This document shows positions 24,879 through 34,090 of a stretch of 64,000 nt of DNA, piece by piece. This DNA is from Jiangella alkaliphila (GTDB taxonomy: Bacteria; Actinomycetota; Actinomycetes; Jiangellales; Jiangellaceae): the NCBI RefSeq assembly GCF_900105925.1, contig NZ_LT629791.1:5116001-5180000 (forward strand). Reading direction: 5' to 3'. Numbering within the stretch: the stretch's first letter is position 1; every line of letters begins with the position of its first letter. A program made the position numbers and the translations under genes. The notes under the pieces were generated by a model. It saw only the letters and a list, made by a program, of their open reading frames with translations. It searched no databases and was not told where the DNA came from.

Positions 24879-25721
24879 ATGCGGCTGGCGGGATCGACCA
24901 TCGTGCTCACCGGCGCGACGTCGGGCATCGGGCGGGCGACGGCGCTGGAGCTGGCGGCCGCACGGCCCCGGCGGCTGGTGGTGCACGGCCCGCAGCCGGC
25001 CGCCGAGACGGCCGGCCTGGTCGAAGAGCTGGACGCCGCGCTCGGCTCGACCGGCGAGGTCGTCTACCTGTCCGCCGACTACGGCGTGCTGGACGAGGTC
25101 GCCGAGCTGGCGGCGGGCGTGCGGGCGGCCTGCCCCGACGGCGTCGACCTGCTGATCAACAACGCCGCCCGGCCCGGGCCGCGGACGCGCACGCTGACCG
25201 CCGACGGCCACGAGGCGACGCTGCAGACGAACTACTTCGCGCCGGTCGCGCTGACCACGCTGCTGTTCGACGTCATCGGCGCCGGCCGCGCCGGGCGCAT
25301 CGTCAACGTCGCGTCGGCCACCCACTTCTCGGCCGAGCTGGGGCTGGACGATCTCGAGCTGGCCAGGTCGGGCTACTCCCCCGCGTCGGCGTACGCGCGG
25401 TCGAAGCTGGCGCTGGTGACGTGGACCTGCCGGCTCGCCGGGCGCCGGCCGCGGCCCACCATCGAGTTCGTCAGCGTGCACCCGGGCGTCATCGCCACCG
25501 AGCTGCTGCACGCGATGTTCTCCATCGGCGGCGACACCCCGGAGCACGCGGCCGCCAACCTGCTCGCCGTCGCCCAGCGCGACGACGACAACGGCACGTA
25601 CTACGACGAGCGGCGCCCGGCCACGCCGAACCCGATCGCGCTGGACCCGGTCGCCCAGGAGCTGCTCGACGGCATCACGCTGCGGGTGCTGGCGCCCGTT
25701 CTGCCCGCCGCGAGCGCGTGA
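24879..25721 (+). CDS. Short-chain dehydrogenase/reductase
   Basis: The 280-residue protein is a classical/extended SDR with NAD(P) binding motif TGATSGIG (about residues 12-19), NNAARPG in place of NNAG, the catalytic Ser region NVASATHFS and YARSK as the Tyr-x3-Lys pair. It resembles the retinol dehydrogenase/WW-oxidoreductase-like group. The substrate is unknown. I use ATG 24879; a TACTGT -10 box lies just upstream, consistent with a leaderless start, while GTG 24861 would lie upstream of the likely transcript. Its 3' end overlaps that of the convergent GT2 gene by 47 bp. Confidence 0.88.
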   Translation: MRLAGSTIVLTGATSGIGRATALELAAARPRRLVVHGPQPAAETAGLVEELDAALGSTGEVVYLSADYGVLDEVAELAAGVRAACPDGVDLLINNAARPGPRTRTLTADGHEATLQTNYFAPVALTTLLFDVIGAGRAGRIVNVASATHFSAELGLDDLELARSGYSPASAYARSKLALVTWTCRLAGRRPRPTIEFVSVHPGVIATELLHAMFSIGGDTPEHAAANLLAVAQRDDDNGTYYDERRPATPNPIALDPVAQELLDGITLRVLAPVLPAASA

Positions 25722-27477
25722 GCCGCCGCGGCGCGTCCAGCACGAACAGCACCTTCCCGGCGTGGTCGCCGTACCTGACCAGCAGCGACGCCACGCACAC
25801 CGCCACGTAACCGGCGCCCAGCGCGCACCACCACAGCCCTTCGGCCAGGAACACCCCGGCCCAGGCCAGCTGGTAGGCGACGCAGAACAGCTCGGCCGCC
25901 ACGTACGGCCAATGCACCTTGACGCGGTCCCGCCGCCGCTCGGTGGCCGCGCGGCCCGCCTCGCCGGCCTTCGGCGTCCGCTCGAACTCGCTGTGCAGCG
26001 GCCCGAACAGGCCCTCGGTGAACGCGCTGAACTGGTGCGGAAGCATGCCGGTGTTGACGACGAGGTACGGCACGATCCGCGTGAACCGGCGCCGGAACAC
26101 CGACGGCGTGGTCCGCTCCGGGTAGGTGTGCCGGGTCTCGGCCGACGCCAGGCTCGTCACCAGCGTCAGCCACAGCAGGCTCGGCAGCACGTAGAGCGCG
26201 AGGCCCGCGCCGGCGCCGAGCGCGCCGAACCACAGCCCGGAGTGGATCAGCGCCGGCAGCACCGTGATCCACACCGCCCACAGCGGCCACTGCCAGGTCG
26301 TGCACATGTGGTAGACGAGATGCGCCCGGCGGGCGAGCGACGCGCGGTGCCGGAACAGCAGCGTCCCCAGGTGCAGCCGCTGCACCTGCACCCAGCCCTG
26401 GGTCCACCGCTTCTGCTGCGCCTTGTACGCGGTGTAGGTGGCGGGCAGCTCGGCCGGCGCGACGATCTCCTTGACGAACTTGGTGCGGTAGCCGGCGAAC
26501 AGGTGCCGGAAGCTGAGCTCGCAGTCCTCGACCAGGCTGGCCGCGCGCCACCCGCCGGCTGCCTCGACGGACGCGGCCCGCCACACGCCGGCGGTGCCGG
26601 TGAAGTTGACGAACCGCCACATCGCCGAGCGCCACGACATCTGCAGCGTGTGGTGGTCGTCGACCCACAGTGACTGCGCCCTCGTCAGCGCCGACTCGTC
26701 GTGATTGAGGTGTCCCCACTGCGCCTGCACCAGCGCGAGCCCGTGGTCCGGGACGCCGTCGGGACGGAAGAAGTGCGGGATCGCGCGGAGCAGGTAGTCG
26801 CGCGGCGGCAGGAAGTCGGCGTCGAAGATCGCGATGAACTCGGCGTCGGTCAGCCGGCGCCCGGCCTCCAGCGCGCCGGCCTTGTAGCCGTGCCGGTGCG
26901 GGCGCCGCAGCACGCGAACGTCCACGCCGGTCTCCCACCGCAGCCGCGCGCAGACGGCGTCGACCAGCGCCCGCGTGTCGCCGTCGGTGGAGTCGTCGAG
27001 CACCTGGACGGTGAGCCGGTCGCTCGGCCAGCGCAGTGCACAGGCCGCCTCGATGGCCCGGCGGGCGACGGCGTGCTCGTTGAACATCGGCAGCTGCACG
27101 CACACCGACGGGTAGCGGTACGGCAGCCGGCCGGGCCGCTCCGGCGCCCGGCCGCGCCAGAAGTAGCCCAGCCGCTCGATCACACCACCGGCCAGGAACG
27201 CGGCGATGAGCAGCACCGGCAGATGCATCGATGCGGTCAGCAGCCACCAGGCGGTGGTGCCGGCGGACGGACCCTGCACCCCGGTGCCGACGACGACGGC
27301 GAACAGCGTCGCGGCCGCGGCCGCGACCCCGACGTTCGGCAGCCACCATGGGAACCCGGCCTGCCGGACCCGCCGCGGCTCGTGCTGGTGCCGTGGCGCG
27401 GGCAGCGGTGGTGGAGGCGGCGCAGTCGCGGCTCCGGGGGCAAGGGTCGGCGTTCCGGGCAGCGGTCCGGCAGGCAT
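25675..27477 (-). CDS. GT2-family membrane glycosyltransferase (CslA-like)
   Basis: The 600-residue processive-type glycosyltransferase has two N-terminal transmembrane helices and a cytoplasmic GT-A domain. Its motifs are LPMFNE (129-134), DDS (161-163), DAD (219-221), EDCE (317-320) and QQKRW (354-358), the D,D,D,QxxRW set of cellulose/glucomannan synthase-like enzymes. Four or more C-terminal helices follow. It probably extrudes a beta-linked polysaccharide or glycosylates a lipid. The N-terminal 40 residues are Pro/Ala-rich. No cellulose-synthase partners are adjacent. Its 3' end overlaps the SDR gene. Confidence 0.9.
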   Translation of the reverse strand: MPAGPLPGTPTLAPGAATAPPPPPLPAPRHQHEPRRVRQAGFPWWLPNVGVAAAAATLFAVVVGTGVQGPSAGTTAWWLLTASMHLPVLLIAAFLAGGVIERLGYFWRGRAPERPGRLPYRYPSVCVQLPMFNEHAVARRAIEAACALRWPSDRLTVQVLDDSTDGDTRALVDAVCARLRWETGVDVRVLRRPHRHGYKAGALEAGRRLTDAEFIAIFDADFLPPRDYLLRAIPHFFRPDGVPDHGLALVQAQWGHLNHDESALTRAQSLWVDDHHTLQMSWRSAMWRFVNFTGTAGVWRAASVEAAGGWRAASLVEDCELSFRHLFAGYRTKFVKEIVAPAELPATYTAYKAQQKRWTQGWVQVQRLHLGTLLFRHRASLARRAHLVYHMCTTWQWPLWAVWITVLPALIHSGLWFGALGAGAGLALYVLPSLLWLTLVTSLASAETRHTYPERTTPSVFRRRFTRIVPYLVVNTGMLPHQFSAFTEGLFGPLHSEFERTPKAGEAGRAATERRRDRVKVHWPYVAAELFCVAYQLAWAGVFLAEGLWWCALGAGYVAVCVASLLVRYGDHAGKVLFVLDAPRRLTRSRRAERAPAPAA

Positions 27478-27577
27478 CGGGAGGCGTTCCTCTCGTCGGG
27501 GCGCGACGCCTCAACGATCGACACACCGGATGAGCCGGCCATTCGAGTGGGCTGAGAACCCTCTCATGCGAGCCGCG

Positions 27578-27627
27578 TTTGCAATGAGCACCTCTACGCA
27601 CCGGTGCGTATAGGTGCTCATTGCAAA
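27578..27627. repeat. 50-bp near-perfect palindrome
   Basis: TTTGCAATGAGCACCTCTACGCACC is followed immediately by its reverse complement with one mismatch, giving two 25-bp arms without a loop. It lies between the GT1 gene stop (27637) and the GT2 gene start (27477), both on the minus strand. It may terminate the GT1 transcript, but the length and lack of loop suit a cruciform/REP element or a large regulator site. Confidence 0.85.
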
Positions 27628-27636
27628 GGGCGGCGG

Positions 27637-28980
27637 TCAGACCGTGACCGGGAGGTCACCGCCCGCGGCCGCGTCGGCGCGGTGCACCGGGCGGCGGGTG
27701 CGGGCCAGCCGCTCCAGCAGGCCGGCCGCCTCGTTGGCGGCGTCGTGCTCGGCCATCTCGGCCTGGATCCGCCGCGCCGCCGTCCGGAACGACGGCTCGT
27801 CCAGCACCCGGCGAACGGCGGCACGCACCTTCGCGGGCGCCGGGTGCGTCTTGCCGAGCCGCAGCCCGACGCCGGACCACTGGATGCGCGCGGCGTTCTC
27901 GGCCTTCTCCTCCGTGGTGCCGGCCTGCACGATCGGCACGCCGTGCGCGAGCGCCAGCGTCACGCCCGTGTAGCCGCCGTTGGTGACGAACACGTCGGCG
28001 CGGGCCAGCAGCTCGTCGTACGGGATCCACGGCACGACCAGGCAGTTCGCCGGCAGCGCCGCTCCGGCCGCCTGCTCGAGGTCGGCCCGCGACGCGCCGC
28101 CCGTCGTCACGACCACCTGCACCGGCTCGTCGGCCAGGCCACGGACCGCCGGCAGCACCAGTTCGGTCAGGTCGGGGCGCAGGCTGCCCTGCGTCACGTG
28201 CACGACGGGCCGGCCGTCGGCGCCGAGGTCGTCCCACCAGACCGGCGGCTGCCACGGCCGCGGGTCCGGCCGCAGCGCGCCGATCCAGTGGATCTGCGGC
28301 GGCAGGTCGCGGCGCGGGTACTCGAACGACGGCGTGCACGCCTGCAGGTGCAGCAGCGACGAGGCGCCGGCCAGCCGGGCCGACCCCGGATCGCGCGGCA
28401 GCCCCAGGCCGGCGCGGATGCTCTCGTACCTCCGCTCGGCGGCGCGGAAGATCAGGCGGTCGGCGGCGGCGGCGACCAGCCGGTTGCGCAGCCGGCCGGC
28501 CGGACCGCGCATCGGCAGCAGGCCGGGGCCGAACGGCGGCGTGTCGGCGTCCTCGTACGGCAGCGGTCCGTCGGCGAACGTCGCCCACGGGATGTCCTCG
28601 AGCTCGGACACCATGCCGACGCCGTAGCTCAGCCCTTCGGTGAGCATGGCGTCGACGGGGTGCGCGGCGACGATGCGGCGCAGGTCGGCGACCCGCTGCG
28701 GCGCGTGGCCGACGAAGATCTGGTCGAATGCCTCGCCGATCATCTTCGGTCCCGACTTGCCGCGGAACTGCGGGAAGAACTCGTCGATGTCCTGCCCGCT
28801 GAAGTCGGGCGCGTCGACGTACGGCAGCGGCGTGGCGCCGGTGCGGGCGATGCGTTCGTGGAACGCCCGCCCGGCGTACCAGAGCACGGTGTGCCCGCGC
28901 TCGATCAGCCGCGCCGCGATGGGCAGCGGGTTGGTGGTGTGTGCCTCGACCGCGATCGACGCGATCAGGAAGGTGGCCAT
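27637..28980 (-). CDS. GT1-family (MGT/UGT-type) glycosyltransferase
   Basis: The 447-residue GT-B enzyme is related to macrolide and flavonoid glycosyltransferases. The N-terminal acceptor domain includes IASIAVEAHTTNPLPIAARL. The C-terminal nucleotide-sugar domain has VVHVTQGSLRPDL, VPWIPYDELLARADVFVTNG and GYTGVTLALAHGVPIV, followed by EKAENAARIQWSGVGLRL; the donor is probably UDP- or dTDP-sugar. ATG 28980 follows GGGGGA. The gene is divergent from a TetR regulator across 62 bp, suggesting induction by the small-molecule acceptor, perhaps as detoxification by glycosylation. Confidence 0.9.
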   Translation of the reverse strand: MATFLIASIAVEAHTTNPLPIAARLIERGHTVLWYAGRAFHERIARTGATPLPYVDAPDFSGQDIDEFFPQFRGKSGPKMIGEAFDQIFVGHAPQRVADLRRIVAAHPVDAMLTEGLSYGVGMVSELEDIPWATFADGPLPYEDADTPPFGPGLLPMRGPAGRLRNRLVAAAADRLIFRAAERRYESIRAGLGLPRDPGSARLAGASSLLHLQACTPSFEYPRRDLPPQIHWIGALRPDPRPWQPPVWWDDLGADGRPVVHVTQGSLRPDLTELVLPAVRGLADEPVQVVVTTGGASRADLEQAAGAALPANCLVVPWIPYDELLARADVFVTNGGYTGVTLALAHGVPIVQAGTTEEKAENAARIQWSGVGLRLGKTHPAPAKVRAAVRRVLDEPSFRTAARRIQAEMAEHDAANEAAGLLERLARTRRPVHRADAAAGGDLPVTV

Positions 28981-29023
28981 GGTGTGTCCCCCGGGGTAGC
29001 CTTTCGATGTAGTCAGAATAACT

Positions 29024-29046
29024 TCATTTTAGAGAGAGTCAAATGA
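29024..29046. promoter_or_regulatory. Possible TetR operator region
   Basis: TCATTT (29024-29029) and AAATGA (29041-29046) form a short inverted repeat in the AT-rich divergent gap between the GT1 and TetR genes. The location fits a TetR operator, but the arms are only 6 bp and the right one enters the TetR start codon. Confidence 0.35.
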
Positions 29047-29690
29047 ATAATGAGAGGCGGACGTACACCAGCACGCTCCGCGCCGAGCAGGCCCGGCTGA
29101 CGCAGCGGCGCATCGTCGACGCCGCGCACCGGCTGTTCGTCGAGCAGGGCTACGGCCCGACGACCATGGCGGCGGTCGCGGCGGCCGCCGGCGTGTCGGC
29201 GCAGACCGTGTACAACGCGTTCGGCAGCAAGGCTGCGCTGCTCAAGCGCACCCACGACGTTGTCCTGGGCGGCGACGACGAGGACATCCCGCTGGCCCGG
29301 CGCCCCGAGGTCATCGCGATGTACGCCGACCCCGACCCGGAGCGGTTCCTGCGCGCCTACGCCGCGCTCGGGCGGCAGCTGAACGAACGGCTCGGGCCGC
29401 TGGTCCTCGTCGCGCTCGCCGGCGCCGCCGCCGGCGACCCGGACCTGACGGCGCACGTCCGGACCATCAACGGCGAGCGGCTGATCGGCACCGGCATGGT
29501 CGCCCGCCGGGTCGACGAGCTCGGCGCGTTGCGGCCGGACCTCACGGTCGACGCCGCGCGCGACCGCGTCTGGACCCTCAACAGCATCGAGGTGTGGGAC
29601 CTGCTCACCGGCGTGCGCGGCTGGTCCGGCGACGACTACGAGCAGTGGATCGGCGAGGCCATGTGCGCCGCCGTCCTCCCCCGCGCGTAG
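29043..29690 (+). CDS. TetR-family transcriptional regulator
   Basis: The 215-residue protein has the TetR N-terminal DNA-binding domain: RRIVDAAHRLFVEQGYGPTT, then AVAAAAGVSAQTVYNAFGSK as the helix-turn-helix. The C-terminal ligand domain is helical with no recognisable subfamily. ATG 29043 lies close after AGAGAGAG, a weak ribosome site. It is divergent from the GT1 glycosyltransferase gene, its most likely target. Confidence 0.9.
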   Translation: MNNERRTYTSTLRAEQARLTQRRIVDAAHRLFVEQGYGPTTMAAVAAAAGVSAQTVYNAFGSKAALLKRTHDVVLGGDDEDIPLARRPEVIAMYADPDPERFLRAYAALGRQLNERLGPLVLVALAGAAAGDPDLTAHVRTINGERLIGTGMVARRVDELGALRPDLTVDAARDRVWTLNSIEVWDLLTGVRGWSGDDYEQWIGEAMCAAVLPRA

Positions 29691-29699
29691 GTTCCTTCA

Positions 29700-30251
29700 G
29701 TGACCAGCTACCTGATCGTGAGCGCCACCGAGGCCGAGGCACGCTACGTCCCCGCCGGCCTGCCCGTCGTCATCACCGGCATCGGCAAGACCGCCGCGGC
29801 GACCGCGACCACCCAGGCGCTGGCCGGACGTGCACCGGACGACCTCGTGGTCGTCAACATCGGCACCGCCGGCGCACTGCGGCCCGGGCTGACCGGCCTG
29901 TTCACGCCCCGCCGAGTGCTCAACCACGATCTCGACGCCGACCTGGTGCGGGCGCTGGGTCTCGACCCGGAAGAGCTGATCGAGCTGCCCGTCGGCGACG
30001 GCGTCACGCTCGCGACCGGCGACCGGTTCGTCGCCGACTCGCGCCTGCGCGACGAGCTGGCCCAGCGGGCCGACCTGGTCGACATGGAGGGCTACGCGGT
30101 CGCGTACGCGTGCCGGCGGCTGGGCGTGCCGGTGCGGCTGGTCAAGCACGTCTCCGACGCGGCGGACGAGTCGGCGATGGACTGGCCCACGGTGGTCGAC
30201 GCGAGCGCGCGGGTGCTCGGCGCGTGGCTGGGCACCGAGCTGGCCGATTGA
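29700..30251 (+). CDS. Nucleoside phosphorylase/hydrolase-family protein
   Basis: The 183-residue protein of the purine nucleosidase superfamily is short for the group. It has TGIGKTAAATAT for the nucleobase/phosphate loop, NIGTAGALRPGL, and the ribose-binding VDMEGYAVAYACRR with the conserved Met-Glu. KHVSDAADESAMDW near the end carries the catalytic Asp region (VSDAAD). Members hydrolyse 5'-methylthioadenosine/S-adenosylhomocysteine or futalosine; which one applies here is open. GTG 29700 begins 9 bp after the TetR stop, so it could be cotranscribed with the regulator. Confidence 0.85.
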   Translation: MTSYLIVSATEAEARYVPAGLPVVITGIGKTAAATATTQALAGRAPDDLVVVNIGTAGALRPGLTGLFTPRRVLNHDLDADLVRALGLDPEELIELPVGDGVTLATGDRFVADSRLRDELAQRADLVDMEGYAVAYACRRLGVPVRLVKHVSDAADESAMDWPTVVDASARVLGAWLGTELAD

Positions 30252-30267
30252 CGCCGACCGACCGGTG

Positions 30268-31119
30268 TCAGCCGCCGAACTCCAGCACCGGCAGCCCTCG
30301 CACGCCGGGCTCGACGATGCCGAACAGCGCGCCGTCGCCCGGCCCGGGGGTGTCCTGGTCCAGCCGCGACGTCGTCACGATCAGCTGGTCGAGGCCGGCG
30401 CCGGTGAACGCGACCGCCGTGGCCCGCCGCACCGGGAGATCGACGACGGCGTCGAGGCGGCCGTCGGCGTCGTAGCGGCGCACCTCGCCGGTCCAGTACG
30501 TGGCGACCCACACGCCGCCCTCGGCGTCGACGGTGAGGCCGTCGGGCCCGCCCGGCACGTCGGCCCAGGCGCGCCGTCCGGTCAGCCCGTTGTCCGCGGT
30601 CCAGTCGAAGACGTCGATGCGCCCGGTGTCGGTGTCGACGTAGTAGGCGCGGGTGCCGTCGGGCGACCAGCCGAGTCCGTTGGAGACCGTGACGTTCCCG
30701 AAGGCCGTCGTCACGGCGCCGGACGGGTCGATGCGGTGCACCGTGCCCGCGCCCGGCGTCTCGTCGTAGGCCATGGTGCCCAGGTAGAACGCGCCGTCAG
30801 GGGCGCAGCCGCCCTCGTTCGAGCGGATGCCGGTGTCGGTCCACAGCTCCGGCCCGTTGGTCAGCGCCGCGTCGAGGTCGTCGCCGTCGGCCAGCGCGAC
30901 CGCGCGCTCCGTCGCGACCAGCCAGCCGGCGCCGCGCCGCGGCCGGACGACCGCGGCGACCTTGCTGCCGACGTCGCGCCGGGCCACCTCGCCGGACGGG
31001 CTCAGCTCGAGCACCTCGCCGGCCAGCATGTCGACCCAGCGCGGTCCGACCCAGCGGGGCGAATGGACCGGGCCCTCGCCGTGCTCGCACACGTCCGCCG
31101 TCAGCTGCTCGGCCTTCAT
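30268..31119 (-). CDS. SMP-30/gluconolactonase/LRE-family hydrolase
   Basis: The 283-residue six-bladed beta-propeller is of the regucalcin/gluconolactonase family, which opens sugar lactones using a divalent metal. Landmarks are HGEGPVHSPRW (the first metal-binding Glu), SNEGGCAPDGAFYLGTMAY, VSNGLGWSPDGTRAYYVDT with the catalytic Asn and Asp, and GGPDGLTVDAEGGVWVATYW. ATG 31119 is preceded by ACGGAGGG; the frame continues upstream to 31326 without support. It converges on the nucleosidase gene with a 16-bp gap. Confidence 0.9.
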   Translation of the reverse strand: MKAEQLTADVCEHGEGPVHSPRWVGPRWVDMLAGEVLELSPSGEVARRDVGSKVAAVVRPRRGAGWLVATERAVALADGDDLDAALTNGPELWTDTGIRSNEGGCAPDGAFYLGTMAYDETPGAGTVHRIDPSGAVTTAFGNVTVSNGLGWSPDGTRAYYVDTDTGRIDVFDWTADNGLTGRRAWADVPGGPDGLTVDAEGGVWVATYWTGEVRRYDADGRLDAVVDLPVRRATAVAFTGAGLDQLIVTTSRLDQDTPGPGDGALFGIVEPGVRGLPVLEFGG

Positions 31120-31282
31120 CGGCCCTCCGTCCTCCGGGGTCTCGCGATGCCGCCCACCTTGCCCGACGGCGCCACCCGGCCGCCAGCGGCGCAGCTCACC
31201 GCGGACCGTCATGGGACGAAGGTCCCGTGATCGCGGTCTTTCCGGCCCTACGGTGACGAATCGGACGGCCCGATCCTGAAGC

Positions 31283-31933
31283 ATGAGCAAGTACGTGAGG
31301 CCGGTGCCGGCCGTCCGCACCCTCATGGTGGTGTGCGCGCATCCCTACGATGCGACGTTCGCGCTGGGCGGCGTCATCGCCGCGTTCGCCTGCGCCGGGA
31401 CGTCCGTCCACATCCTGTGCCTCACGCACGGCCGCACGCCCGACCCACGGCCGCGGCGGCGAATCGACCGGGCCCGCGACCTCGGCCGCGCCACCCGGCA
31501 CCTCGGCGCCGACGACGTCACGATGCTCGACCACGCTCCGGGGACGCTGGCGCTGACCAGCCTGGACGCGCTGGCCGACGAGATCCTGACGATCCGGCAG
31601 AGCGCCGACGCCATGCTCACCGTCGACGCGACCGGCGACGACGCGCACCCGGACCACGTCCGCGCCATGCGGGCCGCCTACCGCGCGGCGTCCAAGCAGG
31701 GCAGCACGCTCTACGCGTGGACGCTGCGGCCGGGCCAGGCCTTCCGCGGCCGCCAGGTCCTCGTCGTCGACGTGGACCGCGAACGGCAGCGCGCGGCCAC
31801 CGCCTGCCACACCGGCCTCGGTCCCGACGACCCGCTGCGCCGCCGCTGGCAGCTGCAGCAGGACCGCAGCGAGCGGCTGGTCGTGCTGCGCAGCGAGCGG
31901 ACCACCACCCCCGTGTTCGCCCGGAACGCCTGA
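31283..31933 (+). CDS. PIG-L/LmbE-family deacetylase-like protein with altered zinc motif
   Basis: The 216-residue LmbE-like fold includes the second zinc motif DDAHPDHVRAMRAAY. The first motif, usually AHPDDE, reads AHPYDATFALGG: the histidine and one Asp remain, but the acidic residue after it is replaced by Ala. Family members remove N-acetyl groups from GlcNAc conjugates (mycothiol and related pathways) or process antibiotics. The lost ligand may weaken catalysis or alter metal choice. The start is ATG 31283, divergent from the SMP-30 gene. It converges on the helicase gene with 9 bp between stops. Confidence 0.82.
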   Translation: MSKYVRPVPAVRTLMVVCAHPYDATFALGGVIAAFACAGTSVHILCLTHGRTPDPRPRRRIDRARDLGRATRHLGADDVTMLDHAPGTLALTSLDALADEILTIRQSADAMLTVDATGDDAHPDHVRAMRAAYRAASKQGSTLYAWTLRPGQAFRGRQVLVVDVDRERQRAATACHTGLGPDDPLRRRWQLQQDRSERLVVLRSERTTTPVFARNA

Positions 31934-31942
31934 CCGCCCGGC

Positions 31943-34090
31943 CTACCGGGCCGTCGTCAGAGCATCGGTCAGCAGCGCGACCAGCGCCTCGAGCTGCACG
32001 TCAGCCGCCGACGACACCTCGTCGTCGGAGCCGTCGAGCGCGCGGGCGGCCAGCCCCGCCTTGCCGTCGATCAGCTCCGCGATGCGGGTGTCGACGGTCT
32101 GGGCGGCGATGATGCGCCACGCCGTGACGGGCTCGGCCTGGCCGATGCGGTGGACGCGGTCGATGGCCTGGGTCTGCTCGGCCGCCGACCACGACAGCTC
32201 GGCCAGCACGAGGTTCGACGCGACCTGCAGGTTGATGCCGACGCCGGCGGCCATCAGCGAGCAGACCGCGACCGCGACGTCGGGGTCGTTGACGAACGCG
32301 TCGATGTTCTGCTGCCGCTTGCGCGTGGTCTGCTCGCCGCGAATCGACGCGTACCGCAGGCCGCGCTCGGCGAAGATCGCCTCGGCCGCGTCCATGACGT
32401 CGATGTGCTTGGCGAAGAAGACCACCTTGCCGACGCTGCGGGCCAGCTGCGCGGCGTAGTCGGCGGCCAGCCCGGCCTTGGCCTGGCCGATGCGGCGGAT
32501 CATGCTGAACACATTCTCGCCGGTCTTCGTCGACTTGTCGGCCAGCTCCGCGCCGGCGACGCGGCGCACGAGGTCGGCGTCGACGGCCGCACCGACGGCC
32601 GCGGCCTCGCCGCGCGCCTCGAGGGCGGCCCGGTAGCGCGCCACCAGGCGGTCGGCGAGTTCGCGCTCGGCCGCGCGGATCGAACGGCCGGCGGCGTCGT
32701 CCAGCTCGACCGGGAGGTCGGCGACGCGGCGGGCGGGGATGTCGGCGGCGACGTCGGACTTGCGCCGTCGCACGATGCCGAGGTCGATCACGCAGCCGCG
32801 GGCGGCGGAGGAGAACCCGGCGTCGACGGGCGTCAGGCCGGTCTCCTCCAGCGCCTCCATCAGCTCCCGGCCGGGCTTCTTCTCGTCGATCCAGCCGAGG
32901 AACTGCCAGATCGCGCGGAAGTCGTCGATGTCGTTGATCAGCGGCGTGCCGGTGAGCGCCATCAGCAGCGGGCGGAAGGCGCGGGACCGGAGCTGCTCGG
33001 ACAGCTGCAGGACGTGCTGCGAGCGCTGCGACCGCTTGTTCTTGATGAAGTGCGCCTCGTCGACGACCATGCCGCGGAAGCCGAGGTCGCCGAGCCAGCC
33101 GACGTGGCGGTCGAGCACCTCGTAGTTGACGACGATGATGTCGGCGAAGCCGTCGATGGTGTCGCCGTCGCCGTGGATGACGGTCGCCGGGTGGTCCGGC
33201 GTCCACAGGCTCGCCTCGCGCGCCCAGTTCGTCTTGACCACGTTCGGGACGACGACGAGCAGCGGATACGCGTCGGCGGTCCGCGCGGCCAGCAGCGCCT
33301 GCGCGGTCTTGCCGAGGCCCGGCTCGTCGGCGAGCAGGAAGGTCCGGTGCCCGGCCTCGGTGGCGGCGACCAGCCGGGACTGGTGCGGCATCAGCTCGAG
33401 GCCGTCCGGCGTCTTGACGGGGGCGGCGGGCGGCAGCGCCATGGAGGCGGTGGTGCCGTCGGTGGCGTTCTCGAACGAGCTGAGCAGCGGGCCGATCAGC
33501 TCCCAGTTGACCAGCCGGCGCGGCCGCGCGGCGGCCTTCGGCGCGGGGCGCATCGCGGCGGAGTCGTAGTCGGGGGCGAGGAACGGGTTGGCCAGCTGCC
33601 GCGAGATGACGGCCTGCGGCACGACCTGCCGCTTCGCCGCGGTGGCGGCGGCCGGCGCAGCGGCCGGGACCTCCTCGACGGGCGGCGTCCGCCCGGCGGC
33701 CAGCATCATCTCGCGCCGCAGCGCCCTGGCGGCGTCGGTGACCGGCGCGTCCTCGGCCAGCAGGCCGAGCAGCGTCGCGTCCTGGACCGCGACCTTCGCG
33801 AGGATCGTCGCGATGCCGTCGAGCCGCTTGAGCTGCTCGGCACGGTAGGCCTCGCTGCGCGACTCCTCGGCCTTGACCTGGGCGCGCTCTTCGCGCACCA
33901 GCAGGGCGATGACCTGGAACTTGGTGCGTACCGACGGCTTCAGCGAGCCGCGCTGGATGCTGCCCTCGACCTCGCGCACGGCGCGGGCGAGCACCGACAT
34001 GATGCCCTCGTCGTCCTGGGCCCGGGCGCGCCGACGGGTGCGGTTCGCGGTCCGGCTGGCGCCTGGCCGGCGCCTGGCGTCTCTCGCCAA
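31943..34090 (-). CDS. SNF2-family DEAD/DEAH helicase-like ATPase
   Basis: The 715-residue protein has a basic, helical N-terminus of about 220 residues and then a full SNF2 core. Motif I is DEPGLGKTAQALLA, Ia VVVPNVVKTNW, II DEAH, III LTGTPL, V in the region MAAGVGINLQ and VI QAIDRVHRIGQ. Such enzymes move along double-stranded DNA and remodel protein-DNA complexes; no nuclease or zinc domain is fused. TTG 34090 is chosen because AGGAGG lies five bases upstream. The gene stands alone, without restriction or defence genes next to it, so a repair or chromosome role is as likely as defence. Confidence 0.9.
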   Translation of the reverse strand: MARDARRRPGASRTANRTRRRARAQDDEGIMSVLARAVREVEGSIQRGSLKPSVRTKFQVIALLVREERAQVKAEESRSEAYRAEQLKRLDGIATILAKVAVQDATLLGLLAEDAPVTDAARALRREMMLAAGRTPPVEEVPAAAPAAATAAKRQVVPQAVISRQLANPFLAPDYDSAAMRPAPKAAARPRRLVNWELIGPLLSSFENATDGTTASMALPPAAPVKTPDGLELMPHQSRLVAATEAGHRTFLLADEPGLGKTAQALLAARTADAYPLLVVVPNVVKTNWAREASLWTPDHPATVIHGDGDTIDGFADIIVVNYEVLDRHVGWLGDLGFRGMVVDEAHFIKNKRSQRSQHVLQLSEQLRSRAFRPLLMALTGTPLINDIDDFRAIWQFLGWIDEKKPGRELMEALEETGLTPVDAGFSSAARGCVIDLGIVRRRKSDVAADIPARRVADLPVELDDAAGRSIRAAERELADRLVARYRAALEARGEAAAVGAAVDADLVRRVAGAELADKSTKTGENVFSMIRRIGQAKAGLAADYAAQLARSVGKVVFFAKHIDVMDAAEAIFAERGLRYASIRGEQTTRKRQQNIDAFVNDPDVAVAVCSLMAAGVGINLQVASNLVLAELSWSAAEQTQAIDRVHRIGQAEPVTAWRIIAAQTVDTRIAELIDGKAGLAARALDGSDDEVSSAADVQLEALVALLTDALTTAR

